Source: JAABSP01 sp011390135
GTDB lineage: Bacteria; Desulfobacterota; Desulfobacteria; Desulfobacterales; JAABSP01
DNA length: 54,089 nucleotides
Direction of reading: 5' to 3'
NCBI GenBank assembly: GCA_011390135.1
Contig: JAABSZ010000007.1
Location: forward strand, 1-54,089
The translations under genes and the position numbers were made by a program. The notes below the pieces were generated by a model. The model saw only the letters and a list, made by a program, of their open reading frames with translations, searched no databases and was not told the DNA's origin. Positions 16,800 to 25,019 of the stretch are shown piece by piece. Positions within the stretch are counted from its first letter, which is position 1. The number at the start of each line of letters is the position of its first letter.

Positions 16800-18491
16800 A
16801 TGGGCAGGGCCGGTTATTTCGAGAAAAAGATTTTCCTCTGTGCGTTCATTATTATCCTGCTGATGATGGTGGTGGGGGCTGCCGGATATATCGGTCTCGA
16901 CAGGGTTCTATCGGTGATGCGCATGAAAAGCGGCATCGACTTCATCTTTGACACCGTATCCTCTTTGCACCAGAAGATCGACCAGTATCGAATCGCCACC
17001 CACAAAGGGGATACTGATCTGCAGAAGATCCTTCTGGAAAATGCGCATCAGAATTTTGAAGATGCCGAAACCGCAGTAACAGATACGGCAGCCATTTTTT
17101 CAGAAGAAAAAGAGCTGACGGAGATGATCTCGGCCCTGAACCAGGCGATCGCTGATGATCATTTCCATTTCCAGAGGCTCGTTGCACAGGAAAAAGCAGG
17201 CAGAACAATGAGCGGTACAGTTCAGGAAAACATTGCATCCCTGGGGGCCGAAATCAGGGAGGCCGGATTCTGGATCTCGGATATGCTGGTGGCCCTTCGG
17301 CTTCTGGAAAATTCCTTTGAAGCATTCCTCAACCGGTCCGTGGAGAATAACTGGGAGAATGTGCAGAAGGAGCTGGCAAATTTCAAAACAGAGATGGATC
17401 AATGGATCGAAAAGACCAATTCCAGTGAAGCGCTGAAAAAAATCGGCCTGGGCCTGAGTGCAAAATATCAGGCAACAAAAGAATCTTTGCAGAAATATCA
17501 GGAGGGGATCGATGCCCAGGAGAGCATCACCTCGGAAATCGGGGCCAGCAGAAATCGAATCGATGAAATTCTTTCCGCCATCCGCAAATCCATATCCCAT
17601 AAACTGGAAAAGACCATTTCAACATCGAAAGGTCTCATCGTCGGCTTTCTGCTGGCCGGTCTGCTCTCGGGGCTCTTCTTTGCAATGATTTCAGTTCGGT
17701 CCCTGTCGAGGAAAACTCACCATATCATCAATGGCCTCTCCTCTGCTTTTGAGCGATTAAAGGAAATATCGGCAGATCTGCTCGATGCCGGCAGGGAGAC
17801 CGCTTCCAATGCTTCCCAACAGGCCGCCGCGATTGAGGAGACCTCTTCATCGTTGGAGGAGATCGCGGCCATGACCAGGGGGAATGCCGAAAACGCGACC
17901 GCTGCCAATCACATCATGACCGATACCAGAGCGGTGATCGATCACTCTTATGCGGCTATGAACGAACTTGTCCACTCTATGGCGCAGATGAAACAGGCGG
18001 GCCAGGATACCTCCGCCATTATCAAGACTATCGATGAGATCGCTTTTCAGACCAACCTTCTCGCCCTGAATGCAGCCGTTGAGTCCGCGCGGGCAGGGGA
18101 TGCCGGCAAAGGTTTCGGTGTTGTGGCCGGCGAAGTGAAGAATCTTGCAGTTCGAACAGCGGCTGCAACCGGGGAAACGACCGCGCTGATCCAAGAGACG
18201 ATTCGCAAAGTCTCTGACGGCGGCCAAATGGTGAACCAGACCGAATCGGCATTCAAAAAAGTGCTGGAGAGTTTTGGCCGGGCCGCTGCACTGCTGAAAG
18301 AGATTTCGGCCGCTTCAGATGAACAGGCCAGAGGCATCGGACAGATCCATACCACCATCGAAGGGATCGATCAATCGGTTCAGCAGAATGCTGAAAAGGC
18401 TGATGCGTCCGCATCTCTTGCCGAGGAATTGAAGGATCAGGCGCAGAGACTTCAGGAGCATATCGATGAACTGGTGCGGCTGGGGGGATAG
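16800..18491 (+). CDS. Methyl-accepting chemotaxis protein
   Basis: 563 residues; CAGGAG upstream of the ATG. TM1 at about 13-33 (FIIILLMMVVGAAGYIGL), a helical periplasmic domain of about 240 residues, TM2 at about 278-300 (GLIVGFLLAGLLSGLFFAMI), and a cytoplasmic signalling domain with FQTNLLALNAAVESARAG and EVKNLAVRTAAATGET. The periplasmic part is predicted all-helical with long heptad-like stretches, similar in general character to four-helix-bundle sensors. It forms a likely two-gene unit with the DctP-type protein, so an indirect ligand-sensing mode is plausible. No CheR-docking pentapeptide at the C-terminus. Confidence 0.9.
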   Translation: MGRAGYFEKKIFLCAFIIILLMMVVGAAGYIGLDRVLSVMRMKSGIDFIFDTVSSLHQKIDQYRIATHKGDTDLQKILLENAHQNFEDAETAVTDTAAIFSEEKELTEMISALNQAIADDHFHFQRLVAQEKAGRTMSGTVQENIASLGAEIREAGFWISDMLVALRLLENSFEAFLNRSVENNWENVQKELANFKTEMDQWIEKTNSSEALKKIGLGLSAKYQATKESLQKYQEGIDAQESITSEIGASRNRIDEILSAIRKSISHKLEKTISTSKGLIVGFLLAGLLSGLFFAMISVRSLSRKTHHIINGLSSAFERLKEISADLLDAGRETASNASQQAAAIEETSSSLEEIAAMTRGNAENATAANHIMTDTRAVIDHSYAAMNELVHSMAQMKQAGQDTSAIIKTIDEIAFQTNLLALNAAVESARAGDAGKGFGVVAGEVKNLAVRTAAATGETTALIQETIRKVSDGGQMVNQTESAFKKVLESFGRAAALLKEISAASDEQARGIGQIHTTIEGIDQSVQQNAEKADASASLAEELKDQAQRLQEHIDELVRLGG

Positions 18492-18557
18492 AGCGGCAGA
18501 GATGCGGGATTTTGGAGCTGAAGAAATTCTCTTTGCATTTGAAAAGCAGGGAGATAA

Positions 18558-18752
18558 AATACCGGTGTCGAATTCTGCAGCCGGATCAAGGCAATCCAAA
18601 AGGATATCCCGGTAATCCTCTGCACCGGCTTCAGTGAAGGGATCAGCCGTGAAACCGCTGCCCCGCTGGGCATCGACACTTTTCTGATGAAGCCCATCTC
18701 TCGAAAAGAGCTGATCCAGTCTCTTCAACATCTGTTAGATGCATCGAATTGA
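18558..18752 (+). pseudogene. Response-regulator receiver domain remnant (C-terminal half)
   Basis: An open frame from just after a TAA (18555-18557) to TGA 18750-18752 reads TGVEFCSRIKAIQKDIPVIL, then CTGFSE...GIDTFLMKPISRKEL. This is the second half of a REC domain including the switch Thr and the conserved Lys-Pro, but the phospho-acceptor Asp half is absent. It resembles the C-terminal REC of the hybrid kinase downstream (MTGMELSGKL, IPIILTTGFSE), so it may be debris of a duplication. The rest of the 18492-18874 gap shows no other gene. Confidence 0.6.
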
Positions 18753-18874
18753 CTTTTATGATATTCTATTGTTGAGGAGAAGCGATCCATTGCGGCTTAA
18801 TTATCCGGAAGGATTCGCCCGAAAACAGGAGGAGTGCCTCAGTTCCATCTACGGCATCTGCAGAGACGAGGGCT

Positions 18875-21208
18875 ATGCTTAATCCCGAAAATGAAACTGC
18901 TTTTCTCGGAAGGGTGCTGATCGTCGATGACGACCCCTTCAACATGAACCTGTTGGTCAATCTGATGAAGAAGGCCGGCATCCAGCCCCTGGTGGCTACG
19001 GATGGCCTTGAAGCCCTGGAGCTGTTGAAGAACACGGAACCGGATGTGATCCTGCTGGACATCATGATGCCGGAGATGGACGGCTTCGAGGTCTGCCGCC
19101 GGCTGAAAGCAAACCCAAAGACTGCTTATATTCCCGTGCTCTTCATGAGCGCACTCAAAGGGATCGAGCAGAAGATGGAGGGCTTCAAGCTGGGCGGGGC
19201 CGACTATATCACCAAACCCTTTCGCAAGGAGGAGGTAGTGGCCCGGGTCAGGACCCATATGACCCTCCAGCAGCAGAAGCGGGAGCTTAGGGATGTTCAG
19301 ACCCGGTACAAAGAGCTTTTTGAGAACATGTCGAGCGGGGTTGCGGTCTATGAACCCCAAGATGGCGGAAAGCGCTTTATCTTCAAAGACATCAACCGTA
19401 CCGGCGAGATCATCAGCGGCGTCCCCCGGGAACAGTTGATCGACAGAGATGTGGAAGAGATCTTTCCGACGATTCAGGATGTCGGCCTTTTGAAGATCTT
19501 TCAGCGGGTCTTTGCCACCGGAGAACCGGTGCGTCAGTCCGCCCTCCGGTTTGAGGAGAAAGGGAGAGAATACTGGGTTGAAAACTTTGTCTACAAACTG
19601 CCGTCCGGAGAGATCGTCGCGGTCTATGATGATGTCACCCGGAGCCATCAAGCCAGAGAGGCGCTGAAAAAGTCTCTGGAAAAGATCCGCTGGGGAAAGC
19701 GGCTTCTGGAGAAGACCTACAACTCGTTGAAATCCGCGGTCTTCATCATCGACGCCAGAACTTCGACCATTCTGGAGTGCAACCATGCCGTAGAGACCAT
19801 CTTCGGATATGGCCGAAAAGAGCTGATCGGCCATGGCCGATCCAAGCTCTTTTTAAGCGATCACCATTACCAAAAATTCAGGGAAAGGAGCGTTGACAGC
19901 TTTGCACAACAGGGTTTTTTCAAGATCCGGGACTACGAGATGAAGCGGAAGGACGGCCAGATCTTTCCCACGGATCATACGGTGACGCCTCTGCACGATG
20001 ACGAGAGAAACGTGATCTGCTGGGTAAGCGTGATCCAGGACATGACAGAACAGAAGAAGCTCGAAGAGCGTCTCCGTCAGTCACAGAAGATGGAGGCCGT
20101 GGGAACCCTGGCCGGAGGCATCGCGCACGATTTCAACAACATCCTCTTTCCCATCATCGGCTATACCGAGATGACCTTTGACGAGCTGCCCCAAGGGAGC
20201 CGGGGAAGGAAAAATCTCGCCCAGATCCTCAAAGCCACGGATCGGGCCAAGGATCTGGTGGCGCAGATTCTCACCTTCTCCAGAAAAAACATTGCCGAAC
20301 TCGGGCCGATCCGGATTCAGCCGATTGTCAAGGAATCACTGAAGCTGCTCCGCTCCACCATCCCCACCACCATCGAAATCCGTCAGAAAATCGATGAAAC
20401 CGGACCTGTGCTGGCGGACCCGACCCAGATCCATCAGGTCCTGATCAATCTCTGCACCAATGCCTATCATGCCATGCGGGAGACCGGAGGGCTGCTGGAG
20501 GTGCGCCTGGACCAGGTACATAAGGAGTTGATCGATATCAAAAATCATCCTGCCGCTTCCGCGCCGGAATATATCCGAATCACCATAAAGGACACCGGCT
20601 GCGGAATGAGCGAAACGGTTCTCAAGCAGATCTTCGACCCCTATTTCACCACAAAGGGAATGGGGGAGGGAACAGGGTTGGGCCTTTCGGTGGTGGACGG
20701 CATCATCAAGGAGCACAGGGGATTCATAACTGCGGAGACCGAGCTGGGCATCGGGAGCCGGTTCGCTGTCTTTCTGCCGCTGATCGGGGATGAGGATGCC
20801 GGGGAACCCGAAGAGAACATAATCATAGAGCCGATTCTCTATGGTCGGGAGCATATCCTGGTGGTAGATGATGAGGAGTCCATCGGGACCATGCTGAGAA
20901 GAATGCTGGAGGGGCTCGGATATAAGGTGACAATACGCTACAGCAGCCCCGATGCCTTGGCCGCCTTTCAGAGGGGCCCAGGGCAGTTCGATCTGGTGAT
21001 CACCGACATGACCATGCCCAATATGACGGGGATGGAGCTTTCCGGGAAACTGCTCGATATCCGGCCCGACATTCCCATTATCCTGACCACCGGTTTCAGC
21101 GAAATGGTCGACGAGGAGACCGCAAAGGCGGCCGGCATCCGGGAATACCTGCTCAAGCCGATCATCAAACAGAAGCTCTCGGCAGCCATCCGCAAGGCTC
21201 TGGCCTGA
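18875..21208 (+). CDS. Hybrid sensor histidine kinase REC-PAS-PAS-HisKA-HATPase-REC
   Basis: 777 residues, no transmembrane segment, so cytoplasmic. Domains in order: REC with phospho-Asp62 (VILLDIMMPEMDG) and KPF; a PAS-like region at about 145-260; a second PAS at about 285-400 ending WVSVIQDMTEQKKLEERL; the HisKA H-box GGIAHDFNNIL with His418; HATPase with N-box NLCTNAYHAM, DTGCGMS and GEGTGLGLSVV; and a C-terminal REC with Asp711 (VITDMTMPN). The H-box type HDFNN is that of kinases whose REC commonly acts in phosphorelay. The N-terminal REC suggests input from another kinase. Near the chemoreceptors but on its own; no output gene is adjacent. Confidence 0.9.
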   Translation: MLNPENETAFLGRVLIVDDDPFNMNLLVNLMKKAGIQPLVATDGLEALELLKNTEPDVILLDIMMPEMDGFEVCRRLKANPKTAYIPVLFMSALKGIEQKMEGFKLGGADYITKPFRKEEVVARVRTHMTLQQQKRELRDVQTRYKELFENMSSGVAVYEPQDGGKRFIFKDINRTGEIISGVPREQLIDRDVEEIFPTIQDVGLLKIFQRVFATGEPVRQSALRFEEKGREYWVENFVYKLPSGEIVAVYDDVTRSHQAREALKKSLEKIRWGKRLLEKTYNSLKSAVFIIDARTSTILECNHAVETIFGYGRKELIGHGRSKLFLSDHHYQKFRERSVDSFAQQGFFKIRDYEMKRKDGQIFPTDHTVTPLHDDERNVICWVSVIQDMTEQKKLEERLRQSQKMEAVGTLAGGIAHDFNNILFPIIGYTEMTFDELPQGSRGRKNLAQILKATDRAKDLVAQILTFSRKNIAELGPIRIQPIVKESLKLLRSTIPTTIEIRQKIDETGPVLADPTQIHQVLINLCTNAYHAMRETGGLLEVRLDQVHKELIDIKNHPAASAPEYIRITIKDTGCGMSETVLKQIFDPYFTTKGMGEGTGLGLSVVDGIIKEHRGFITAETELGIGSRFAVFLPLIGDEDAGEPEENIIIEPILYGREHILVVDDEESIGTMLRRMLEGLGYKVTIRYSSPDALAAFQRGPGQFDLVITDMTMPNMTGMELSGKLLDIRPDIPIILTTGFSEMVDEETAKAAGIREYLLKPIIKQKLSAAIRKALA

Positions 21209-21243
21209 AAACACCTTTTTGACGGTTTTTTAAAATGGCGCGG

Positions 21244-21276
21244 TTCGCCCCCCTGAAAAGGGTTCAGAGAGGCGAA
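21244..21276. terminator. Possible hairpin between convergent genes
   Basis: TTCGCC (21244-21249) pairs with GGCGAA (21271-21276), with an inner CCCC/AGGG pairing. It lies between the kinase stop and the thi4 stop. No clear T-run follows on either strand, so terminator function is weakly supported. Confidence 0.3.
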
Positions 21277-21296
21277 ATTATAAGATAGAACAGGGA

Positions 21297-22076
21297 TCAG
21301 ATGCGAGAGATCAGCTCCTCGGCCACCTTCTTGCCCGAAAGGAGCATACCGCCGAATATGGGGCCCATTCGGGGGCCGCCAAAGGTGGCATTTGCCGCCA
21401 TCCCCGCGACATAGAGGCCCGGAAAGACCTCTTTGGTGTTCTCCAGGGTCAGTGTCTCGGCCTTGTCGGACCACATCGATTTTTCGCCCTCGATCTCGCC
21501 GGAAGGGGTCATCAGCCGGCCCGGAACCTTTTTATAGACTACTTTCACCACTTCGGTGGCATGTCCTGTGGTGTCGATGACGTACTTCGCGCGGACCGTG
21601 AGCGGGTCGATGTGCAGCCCCGCCATCTCCACCGATGACCAGTTCAGCACCAGCCCCATCACCTGATCCGTGCGCATCATCACATCTTCCACGCTCATGC
21701 AGTTGAAGACCGTCAGCCCGGCCTGCAGCGCCTTTGAGCAGAAGGTCGAGGCCGACTCGACCGAATCCGCGGTAAAGTAGTTCTTCTCATACTCCCGGCT
21801 CCGGATGCCGAACTCGTCTAAAATCGGCTTTGCAGCCTCCTGCACCACGATCTCGTTGAACATCATGCCGCCGCCCCAGACCCCGCCGCCCATGCTCAGC
21901 TTCCGCTCGTAGAGTGCGACCTTCTTTCCGGCCTTGGCCAGATAGTAGCCGGCCACCAGCCCCGAAGGGCCGCCGCCCACGATGGCCACGTCCAGTTCGA
22001 GATTGGTAATCAATTTCTCGTAATACCGATCGATGATCGCCTTTGTGATGACTACCTCATTGATCTCCATATTCAT
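21297..22076 (-). CDS. thi4: Sulfide-dependent ADP-thiazole synthase
   Basis: 259-residue Thi4-family enzyme making the adenylated thiazole precursor of thiamine from NAD, glycine and a sulfur source. The FAD/NAD-binding motif AIVGGGPSGLVAGYYL is at about 31-46, and GGGVWGGGMMFNE and the C-terminal GGPRMGPIFGGMLLSG are conserved. At the position of the sacrificial cysteine of yeast Thi4 there is a histidine (His155 in GLHIDPL). Archaeal and anaerobic homologues with His use free sulfide catalytically, so this should be a multi-turnover enzyme, fitting a sulfide-rich anaerobic cell. It lies downstream of thiE in the same direction, forming a small thiamine unit. Confidence 0.9.
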   Translation of the reverse strand: MNMEINEVVITKAIIDRYYEKLITNLELDVAIVGGGPSGLVAGYYLAKAGKKVALYERKLSMGGGVWGGGMMFNEIVVQEAAKPILDEFGIRSREYEKNYFTADSVESASTFCSKALQAGLTVFNCMSVEDVMMRTDQVMGLVLNWSSVEMAGLHIDPLTVRAKYVIDTTGHATEVVKVVYKKVPGRLMTPSGEIEGEKSMWSDKAETLTLENTKEVFPGLYVAGMAANATFGGPRMGPIFGGMLLSGKKVAEELISRI

Positions 22077-22084
22077 CCCTCCTT

Positions 22085-22177
22085 ATTGAATTGTTAATCT
22101 GTCTCTTTTTGTTTACCTGCCAAGGGGCTATATTGAATTGTTCAACTGTCCCATTTTGGTTTACCTGCCAAGGCGCT
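22085..22177. repeat. Imperfect tandem duplication of the thiE 3' end and linker
   Basis: Two ~45-bp copies (22085-22129 and 22132-22177) each run from ATTGAATTGTT through TTTACCTGCCAAGG to GCT. The right copy includes the last codons and stop of thiE; the left copy is a non-coding echo of it in the thiE-thi4 gap. Confidence 0.7.
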
Positions 22178-22841
22178 GCTGGTATGCGGCCACCCGCGCG
22201 TCGAGATCTTCAGCCCTGTTGATATCTGAGATGACCGCGAAGAAATCCGCGCCCGTCTCCATCACCAAAGGAAGGTTTTCCAATGTGATGCCGCCGATGG
22301 CCACCACTGGAATATCTACGGCTTGGACCACCTGAGCGATGCCGTCGAGGCCGATGATCACCGCATCCGATTTGCTGGGGGTGGGAAAGGCCGCGCCCGC
22401 GCCTACATAGGATGCCCCCGCGTTCCGGGCTTCCGTGGCCTCTTCGGCCGTATCCACCGATACCCCGATGATCATCCTCTTTCCAAGGCGCTGTGCCTTT
22501 TGTATGACCTCTTTATAGTCGCCATCCTCCTGGCCGAGATGGATGCCATCGGCTCCGATATCCAATGCGATCCCGGCCCGGTCGTTGATGATCAGCACCC
22601 CGTCCCGATACTGGTGTACCCGGCCGAGCATCTCTTCTGCGGTGCTGCGGAAGGCCCCATCGTCCAGATGTTTGTTCCGCATCTGAATGATCCGGGCCCC
22701 GGCCTTCAGCAACCGGATGCAGATATCGAGATCATCGGCAAAACAGTAGAGATCTCCTGCCCTTTTCCGAAACCGCTCCACGGCTCCCTGTATCGGTCCC
22801 TGGCCCGGTATCTGCACTGGTTTCTGCACTGGTTTCTGCAT
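22161..22841 (-). CDS. thiE: Thiamine-phosphate synthase
   Basis: 226 residues from the ATG at 22841 (GAAGAGGG upstream). The protein joins HMP pyrophosphate and thiazole phosphate to thiamine phosphate. The TIM-barrel core shows IIQMRNK, LIINDRAGIALDIGADGIHLGQ, and IGVSVDTAEEA, then GAGAAFPTPSK and GADFFAVIS near the phosphate site, in the expected order. An N-terminal extension before about residue 30 contains a QKPVQKPVQIPGQGPIQG low-complexity repeat not needed for the fold. No TPP riboswitch was found upstream; a good sigma70-type promoter lies at 22970-22999. It is followed by thi4. Confidence 0.88.
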   Translation of the reverse strand: MQKPVQKPVQIPGQGPIQGAVERFRKRAGDLYCFADDLDICIRLLKAGARIIQMRNKHLDDGAFRSTAEEMLGRVHQYRDGVLIINDRAGIALDIGADGIHLGQEDGDYKEVIQKAQRLGKRMIIGVSVDTAEEATEARNAGASYVGAGAAFPTPSKSDAVIIGLDGIAQVVQAVDIPVVAIGGITLENLPLVMETGADFFAVISDINRAEDLDARVAAYQQRLGR

Positions 22842-22969
22842 GGATATGCCCTCTTCTTCCAATCTGCAGAAATGGCGATTGCTGCCATTATCGAAGCCCT
22901 CTAATAAATCGGGCGGCCCGGTCTGCAGCCGCCCCATATCGGCCGGATCTCTATCCGACTCTCCTACGC

Positions 22970-22999
22970 CTAATACGGCAGATTCCGCACCTTTGTCAA
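22970..22999 (-). promoter_or_regulatory. Sigma70-type promoter for thiE-thi4
   Basis: Minus strand TTGACA (22994-22999), 18-bp spacer, TATTAG (22970-22975), about 130 bp upstream of the thiE ATG. Confidence 0.55.
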
Positions 23000-23062
23000 G
23001 AATGAAATGCGAAAAGCTTGTGGGAAAGGATTCAGGAGAAAAGACCGATTTTATTTTTTTCT

Positions 23063-23090
23063 TTGTTTATTTCTACGAATGGCATATAAT
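23063..23090 (+). promoter_or_regulatory. Candidate promoter for the small Cys-rich gene
   Basis: Plus strand TTGTTT (23063-23068), 16-bp spacer, perfect TATAAT (23085-23090). It would give a 5' untranslated region of about 160 nt before the ATG at 23259. The rest of 22842-23258 holds the thiE promoter and no further gene that I can see. Confidence 0.45.
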
Positions 23091-23258
23091 GGATCATGTT
23101 TGAAGATAGTTTAGTTTTTACTTTTTCTTCTTCTCCTGAACCTCCGGCTTCCCGCTGATTCCATTACTGATCCTCCGATTCGCCCTTCTTTCTCGACTCG
23201 GACGCTTTTCAGGAAACCGTCATCCATCGAAACCGAAGGCAAAAGAAAAGGATTTCCC

Positions 23259-23573
23259 ATGAGGATGATTACGAGCGCTAACAACAGACAGATGAGAGAT
23301 TGTGCGGATATGGGGAAGGTTATGGAGCCGACGCGGCGTTACGACTGCGGCCACTATTCCGTATGCCTTTCCGATGCCGCGCGGGTCAACGCGGACGAGA
23401 TCGAATGCAGCGGCTGCAAACGGTATGGGCCGGTCCCCCTGCGGCTTGAGAACCTGCGGGGCTATATTCAACTGCTGATCGCCATTTTTCTGCCCGCGGC
23501 TCATCAGAAGATATCGAGATGCAAGATCGGAGATGAGGCCTTCTGGCCGGTACTCTTCGAAAAACTGGAATAG
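23259..23573 (+). CDS. Small Cys-rich protein, paralogue 1
   Basis: 104 residues; AAAAGGAT precedes the start. No characterised family is recognised. The core RRYDCGHYSVCLSDAAR, then NADEIECSGCKRY holds two Cys pairs (C-x5-C and C-x2-C), a pattern that could bind zinc or an iron-sulfur cluster. A hydrophobic stretch YIQLLIAIFLP follows, then a basic tail. The same pattern and the same IAIFLP segment occur in the gene at 29487-29813. It is monocistronic by appearance, with its own promoter-like sequence and a terminator immediately downstream. Function unknown. Confidence 0.6.
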   Translation: MRMITSANNRQMRDCADMGKVMEPTRRYDCGHYSVCLSDAARVNADEIECSGCKRYGPVPLRLENLRGYIQLLIAIFLPAAHQKISRCKIGDEAFWPVLFEKLE

Positions 23574-23591
23574 GTCGGGGCACATAAAGAC

Positions 23592-23629
23592 AAAAAGGCG
23601 CCCCCTTTTTTCAAAGAGACGCCTTTTTT
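23592..23629. terminator. Bidirectional intrinsic terminator
   Basis: AAAAAGGCG (23592-23600) pairs with CGCCTTTTT (23620-23628), with T-runs on both strands. It separates the rightward Cys-rich gene from the leftward HPF/cold-shock gene and probably serves both. Confidence 0.65.
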
Positions 23630-23669
23630 CAACCGTTAAAGGTTTTGATTACTGCCAGCCTGTGGGAGG

Positions 23670-24272
23670 TTAGACAGCCCTCTCCCCCTCGACCTTCGGA
23701 GCGCTGACCTCGGGCTTGTCCACCAGCCGTACCGTGCTGGCCTGGGGGCCCTTCTCCCCTTCAGTCTCGAAGCAGGCAACGCCGGTTCCCTCCTCCATAC
23801 GGTCGAAGTCGTTGTTCAACACGCTGTTTTCGTGGAAGTAGATCTCCCGGCCCGTAAGGGTCTTGATGAAGCCGTATCCCTCATCCTCGAAGAGCCGCAC
23901 CACGATGCCGGAAATCTCCTCCTGAGGAGGCACCTTCACGGCACTCTGCTGCTGACCCACAACCTTCTTCACCCGCCGCAGGGCAATTTCGAACATCTCA
24001 CGGATCACGGTCAGCAGATTGTCATGGAGGAATCCCTCCTTCCCCTCGCCGCTGTCCACCACGATCTCCTGCCCCGGCGGAAGCCGCAGGTCGATGCGCA
24101 CCCGAAAGGGATTGCCCGATTGCTGGTGTTTCTGCTTCTTCTCCACTGCCACCCGGCAGCTTATCAGGTTTTCGGCGACTTTAGAGATCTTTTCAGCCTT
24201 CTGCTGAATCAAATCCTTTGCATCCTCATTCGATTCCAGCCCTCGAAACGTAATCTCCAATGGTAATCTCAT
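23670..24272 (-). CDS. HPF/RaiA-like ribosome-associated protein fused to a cold-shock domain
   Basis: 200 residues from the ATG at 24272 (AAAGGTGG upstream); an ATG 27 bp earlier is the alternative. Residues 1-110 have the beta-alpha-beta-beta-beta-alpha layout of sigma54-modulation/HPF proteins (EITFRGLESNEDAKDLIQQK, with FRVRIDLRLPPGQEI). Residues about 125-185 form a cold-shock domain with RNP1-like GYGFIK and RNP2-like IYFH. HPF domains bind the ribosomal decoding region and cold-shock domains bind single-stranded RNA or DNA, so a role in ribosome hibernation or translation under stress is likely. This two-domain form is known from other proteobacteria. Confidence 0.8.
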   Translation of the reverse strand: MRLPLEITFRGLESNEDAKDLIQQKAEKISKVAENLISCRVAVEKKQKHQQSGNPFRVRIDLRLPPGQEIVVDSGEGKEGFLHDNLLTVIREMFEIALRRVKKVVGQQQSAVKVPPQEEISGIVVRLFEDEGYGFIKTLTGREIYFHENSVLNNDFDRMEEGTGVACFETEGEKGPQASTVRLVDKPEVSAPKVEGERAV

Positions 24273-24418
24273 CGCGCCACCTTTCTGTTGAGGTTCCATT
24301 TGAACTGCCTAATCTATAAATTAAACAATCCTTGAAGATTCGGCAAGCAGAAAGGTCCTTATCCGGCAAATCTTCTGGTTTTGAGGTATTCTGCTAAAAA
24401 AAAGGGATCTTTATCTTT

Positions 24419-24886
24419 CTATTTGAATCGATCATCGGAACGCTTTCTCGAAACTTCTTCCATATTGGCCTTCATCCATCCTGAAGTGCTCCCTTCCACC
24501 CGGTCGAAGTTTTCGATGTAGGGCTTGATGTCCCACAGGGGCGTACCGTTTAAGATGTCAATGTCCTTGACAAAAAGCTCTGCACCTTCTCTTCTGACCA
24601 GCCGGACCATGGAGATGCCGATGTGGTTGGGCCGCAGGGGCGAACGGGTGGCAAAGACGCCTCTTTCGACCGTGTCCATGAAGGGCGTCACCAGAAGGCT
24701 GGTTCTTGCGGCCTTGTGAAAGGGATATATGAGATAGATGTGGCTGAAGCCCTCGATATCTTTCAGGCCCTCGACATAGGGCGGATCGATTTCGATTCTC
24801 CCCGCAACATCCAGTGCGCCTTTGGGCTGGATGGGCATGTTTTCGATATCTTCATGGGGCGAATAGATCGTTCCGATAGTTTCCAT
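24419..24886 (-). CDS. trmO: tRNA (N6-threonylcarbamoyladenosine37-N6)-methyltransferase-like protein
   Basis: 155 residues, length close to the single-domain TsaA/TrmO family. Visible conserved segments: IGTIYSPH at the N-terminus, GFSHIYLIYPFH, and GVFATRSPLRPNHIGISMV, which is the family signature around the S-adenosylmethionine site. It methylates t6A37 in certain tRNAs reading ACY codons in E. coli. The start has GGAGATCC upstream. Stands alone between the HPF-type gene and the UGA-containing DsrE gene, all leftward; the hairpin at 24930-24980 separates it from the latter. Some archaeal-type short TsaA proteins have unproven function. Confidence 0.8.
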   Translation of the reverse strand: METIGTIYSPHEDIENMPIQPKGALDVAGRIEIDPPYVEGLKDIEGFSHIYLIYPFHKAARTSLLVTPFMDTVERGVFATRSPLRPNHIGISMVRLVRREGAELFVKDIDILNGTPLWDIKPYIENFDRVEGSTSGWMKANMEEVSRKRSDDRFK

Positions 24887-24929
24887 TGGATCTCCGTAAG
24901 TGATTCCGATGACCGGGTTCAGAACAAAG

Positions 24930-24980
24930 GCAGGTTTGAACCGGGATTTCCTCGCAGGGATAGGGCCGGTTCAAACCTGC
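24930..24980 (-). terminator. Large inverted repeat downstream of the DsrE-like gene
   Basis: A perfect 15-bp inverted repeat (24930-24944 with 24966-24980, GCAGGTTTGAACCGG and its complement) with a 21-nt loop, about 40 nt past the TAA of the DsrE-like gene. The minus strand continues CTTTGTTCTG, a poor T-run, so it is a terminator or a stability/processing hairpin. Confidence 0.5.
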
Positions 24981-25019
24981 TGCTCTTTTCATGGGGCAAA
25001 ATTCGGATCGGGAAAATTT

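Noticed and set aside
22842..23000. TPP riboswitch upstream of thiE
   Set aside because: No CTGAGA or related TPP core could be found on the minus strand in this leader.
24930..24980. tRNA, because of the GGTTCAAACC segment like a T-arm
   Set aside because: The segment is one arm of a 15-bp inverted repeat; no acceptor stem, anticodon arm or D-arm can be formed.
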